Shown here piece by piece: positions 62,182-64,000 of a DNA stretch of 64,000 nt. The DNA lies in NCBI RefSeq assembly GCF_038246755.1, contig NZ_CP134706.1, positions 496,001-560,000 of the forward strand, given 5' to 3'. Positions within the stretch are counted from its first letter, which is position 1; every line of letters begins with the position of its first letter. This DNA is from Micromonospora sp. FIMYZ51. GTDB lineage: Bacteria; Actinomycetota; Actinomycetes; Mycobacteriales; Micromonosporaceae. The notes under the pieces are model-generated. The model worked only from the letters and a program-made list of their open reading frames with translations. It had not been told where the DNA came from and did no database searches. The position numbers were made by a program, and so were the translations under genes.

Positions 62182-63546
62182 TCACCATGTGGTGTCCGTG
62201 CTCCTGTCCGGGTCGGGCCACCCCGGCGGGGTGGCGGTGGACGTGTTGCGGGTACGCGGTGTGCTGAGGGCGTGCAGCGCCTCGGCCCGGTCCGTCGCCG
62301 GCCGGGAAACCCTGGAATCGTCATCGTCGTCCGGGCCGGCGGGGTCGCCACCGACCCTGCCGCGCTGCTGCCCGGCCGTGGTCACCAGTGCCGCCAGGGC
62401 GGTGGTGAGCGGTACGGCGGCGATCAACCCGAGCGTGGCCACCACGCTGCGGACGATCTCCTGGGCGAGGAACTCGCTCGTCACGATCTGCCCGAGGGCG
62501 CGGGAGTCGGCGGTGAGCAGGAGCAGCAGCGGCAGCGACGCGCCGGCGTACGCCAGGATGATGGTGTTGACCACGGAGGCGATGTGGGCCCGCCCCACCC
62601 GGGTCGCCGCGCGGTACAGCTCACGGCGAGAGAAGTTCGGGTTGGCGTGCCGCAACTCGGTGACCGCTGCGGCCTGGGTGACCGTGACGTCGTCGAGCAC
62701 GCCAAGCGATCCGATGATGATGCCGGCCAGCAGCAGGCCGTGCAGGTCGACGTCGGCCCGGAACATGGAGAGCGTGGTGGCGTCCTCGCTGCCGAAGCCG
62801 GTCAGGTGGGTGGCCCTGGTCGCGATCAGGCCGAGTAGCCCGGTGAGCACCAGACTGCCGAGGGTGCCCAGCACGGCCACCGAGGTCTGCGCGGAGATGC
62901 CGTGGGTCACGTACAGCACCACGAACATGATCAACGCCGAGCCGACGATGGCGACCAGCAGCGGCGGATTGCCGGCGCTGATGCCGGGCAGCACGAAGGT
63001 CAACAGGATGCCGAAGCTGGCGGCCAGGCCGGCCAGCGCGGCCAGGCCGCGCAGCCGGCCGAAGGCGACGATGGCGGCGGCGAAGAGCACCGCCAGCCAG
63101 ATCAGCGGCGTGCCCCGCTGGTGCTCGGCGATGTTGTACGTGCTGATCGACGGATCCTCCGGGTCGAAGAGCGCGACCAGGATGACCTCGTCACCGGTGC
63201 TGACCCGGGGCGCGCCGGGCCCGGCCGGGATGGGCGTCTGCACCTCCTGGCCCGCGTCGGGGCCGTCCTGCACCCGGACGGTGACCGTGCCGCACGGGCC
63301 GGCCGCTGTCGTCGGCGTGCCCTCCGGGACCGCCGGGTTGGGCGGACAGGTCTCGGTCACCACCCGGGTGACCGTGCCGTGGTGACGGGGGGTGTCGTCG
63401 GCCGCCTCCGGCCGGGGGGCGTCCGTGGGCCAGAGCACCAGGGCGGCGATCAGGGTGACCAGAAAGAGGGGGACCACCGTCACGACGAGGATCCGCCGCA
63501 CCCCGGGCGGGGTGGGCGGAGCGGAACGGGTGTGGTCGGCGCCCAT
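62182..63546 (-). CDS. YibE/F family membrane protein
   Basis: A 454-residue membrane protein with an N-terminal helix, an extracytoplasmic domain (about 40-150; CPPNPAVPEGT, DPEDPSISTYNIAEHQRG) and about seven helices (IVAFGRLRGLAALAGLAASF, GISAGNPPLLVAIVGSALIM, GLLLAGIIIGSLGVLDDVTV, QAAAVTELRHANP). YibE/F proteins have no proven function. A hydrophilic C-terminal tail of about 60 residues includes an Asp-rich run. ATG 63546 fits. Confidence 0.88.
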   Translation of the reverse strand: MGADHTRSAPPTPPGVRRILVVTVVPLFLVTLIAALVLWPTDAPRPEAADDTPRHHGTVTRVVTETCPPNPAVPEGTPTTAAGPCGTVTVRVQDGPDAGQEVQTPIPAGPGAPRVSTGDEVILVALFDPEDPSISTYNIAEHQRGTPLIWLAVLFAAAIVAFGRLRGLAALAGLAASFGILLTFVLPGISAGNPPLLVAIVGSALIMFVVLYVTHGISAQTSVAVLGTLGSLVLTGLLGLIATRATHLTGFGSEDATTLSMFRADVDLHGLLLAGIIIGSLGVLDDVTVTQAAAVTELRHANPNFSRRELYRAATRVGRAHIASVVNTIILAYAGASLPLLLLLTADSRALGQIVTSEFLAQEIVRSVVATLGLIAAVPLTTALAALVTTAGQQRGRVGGDPAGPDDDDDSRVSRPATDRAEALHALSTPRTRNTSTATPPGWPDPDRSTDTTW

Positions 63547-63908
63547 TCAATGTCTCCCAACGATTCCAGGGCGGAGTACGTGCCGGCGGCCGGGTCGGTT
63601 CAGTGCCTGCGCACCACCGTTTGTCGACGCGACGCGGATGGTCTGAGCGTGGCGGAACGGCTGCGTACCGTGATGTGTCGGCCGGCTCTCGACGGCCGCC
63701 GCGGTGCGGCGGCGGAGGCGGACGCCCGAGGGCGGGCGTGGGCCGCGGGGCACGGATGTCGGCTGGGCATCGTGAGCGAATGGTAGCCAGCCCGGCATCC
63801 GAACGCAGGTCGCGAGGGTTTGTCGGCGGTTCGTGGCGCGCCGGGGCCGGTGTGAGCTGCGGCGGCCGGGTCAGTGGCCCGGCCGCCGCAGCTTGTCGGT
63901 GTCGCTGG
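63547..63908. other. Intergenic region with a strong terminator
   Basis: About 360 bases with no convincing gene; ORFs here are Arg-rich shadows. Nearest 63546 lies the promoter side of the YibE/F gene, and near 63909 the terminator listed next. A TTTGTCG phrase recurs, but no hexamers are clear. Confidence 0.4.
63855..63893 (-). terminator. 16-bp terminator hairpin of the right-edge gene
   Basis: AGCTGCGGCGGCCGGG and its perfect complement (63878-63893) with a 7-base loop TCAGTGG, about 15 bases beyond the stop of the partial minus-strand gene. There is no U-tract, as usual for high-GC actinomycetes. Confidence 0.75.
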
Positions 63909-64000
63909 TCAGCCGCGCTTCATCAGGCGGCCCACGGCGGCCATCATCTCGGTGGCCATCTCGTCGGCGCGTCCCTCGGCGGCACCCTCGTGCATGCAGT
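63909..64000 (-). CDS. C-terminal end of an unidentified protein (partial)
   Basis: The last 29 residues read CMHEGAAEGRADEM then ATEMMAAVGRLMKRG before a TGA at 63909-63911. The sequence is helical and rich in Met. It continues beyond the window's right edge; no family can be assigned. The strong hairpin just downstream supports a real gene end. Confidence 0.5.
   Translation of the reverse strand, partial: CMHEGAAEGRADEMATEMMAAVGRLMKRG

Noticed and set aside
63547..63798. Small ORFs on either strand near the right edge
   Set aside because: Arg/Pro-rich composition, no ribosome-binding site and no conserved features.

Overview
The window is high-GC DNA with heavy use of GTG starts, TGATG/GTGA stop-start overlaps, mycothiol chemistry (an Mca-type amidase), futalosine-pathway menaquinone genes (mqnB, mqnD), sepH and actinobacterial DUF families. 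This points to a filamentous actinomycete. The gene order and intergenic repeats suggest Micromonosporaceae (Micromonospora-like); that genus-level call is an inference.

Region 1 (1-14208) looks like the right part of a biosynthetic gene cluster that begins outside the window. A plus-strand operon reads: C-terminal tip of a nucleotidyltransferase, a PqqD-like peptide-binding protein, a three-gene ABC exporter and an AurF-type diiron oxygenase. A convergent minus-strand operon reads: nucleotidyltransferase, a second PqqD-like protein, a class II histone-deacetylase-like amidohydrolase and an Mca-like mycothiol conjugate amidase. The nucleotidyltransferase-PqqD pair is therefore present twice. 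Next come an enolase and a ClpX, both outside their usual chromosomal contexts and so probably extra copies, with a DUF4096 transposase-like remnant between them. Then follow a phytanoyl-CoA-type dioxygenase, a 70-residue protein with a strong ribosome-binding site and a terminator-like hairpin after it, and a PP-loop ATPase. The layout resembles a RiPP-like pathway: candidate precursor, RRE proteins, tailoring enzymes, exporter and possible target-protection genes. No product class is proven by sequence.

Region 2 (14251-30995) is chromosomal: an XPB-type helicase and a helicase-associated WYL protein, a HAD phosphatase, a cold-shock protein, mqnD/mqnB, MFS transporters, DUF3027 and DUF2530 proteins, an NCS2 purine permease, a MarR-MFS pair with a palindromic operator, the 2'-5' RNA phosphoesterase thpR and sepH. 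Region 3 (31254-40691) holds serC, a citrate synthase divergent from pdxH, an MFS carrier, an aldose epimerase, a nitroreductase, an acyl-CoA dehydrogenase of glutaryl type and small envelope proteins. Region 4 (40956-46590) is a four-gene operon for an exported phospho-linked cell-envelope glycopolymer: ABC-2 permease, ATPase, a fused nucleotidyltransferase/CDP-alcohol phosphotransferase, and a fused GT2/CDP-glycerol polymerase. Region 5 (46695-52266) concerns carbohydrate use (MsmK-type ATPase, beta-phosphoglucomutase, GH65 phosphorylase). Region 6 (52393-64000) has an intact IS5-family element with TA duplication, an alpha/beta hydrolase, an AI-2E family permease, a CGNR regulator divergent from an MFS carrier, a beta-carbonic anhydrase divergent from a winged-helix regulator, a secreted coiled-coil protein behind a likely c-di-AMP riboswitch, and a YibE/F protein.

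A second theme runs through regions 2-6. Many minisatellite arrays sit at or just after stop codons, several copying one arm of a terminator hairpin, and there are at least two families of palindromic intergenic repeats. One minisatellite has expanded in frame inside thpR.
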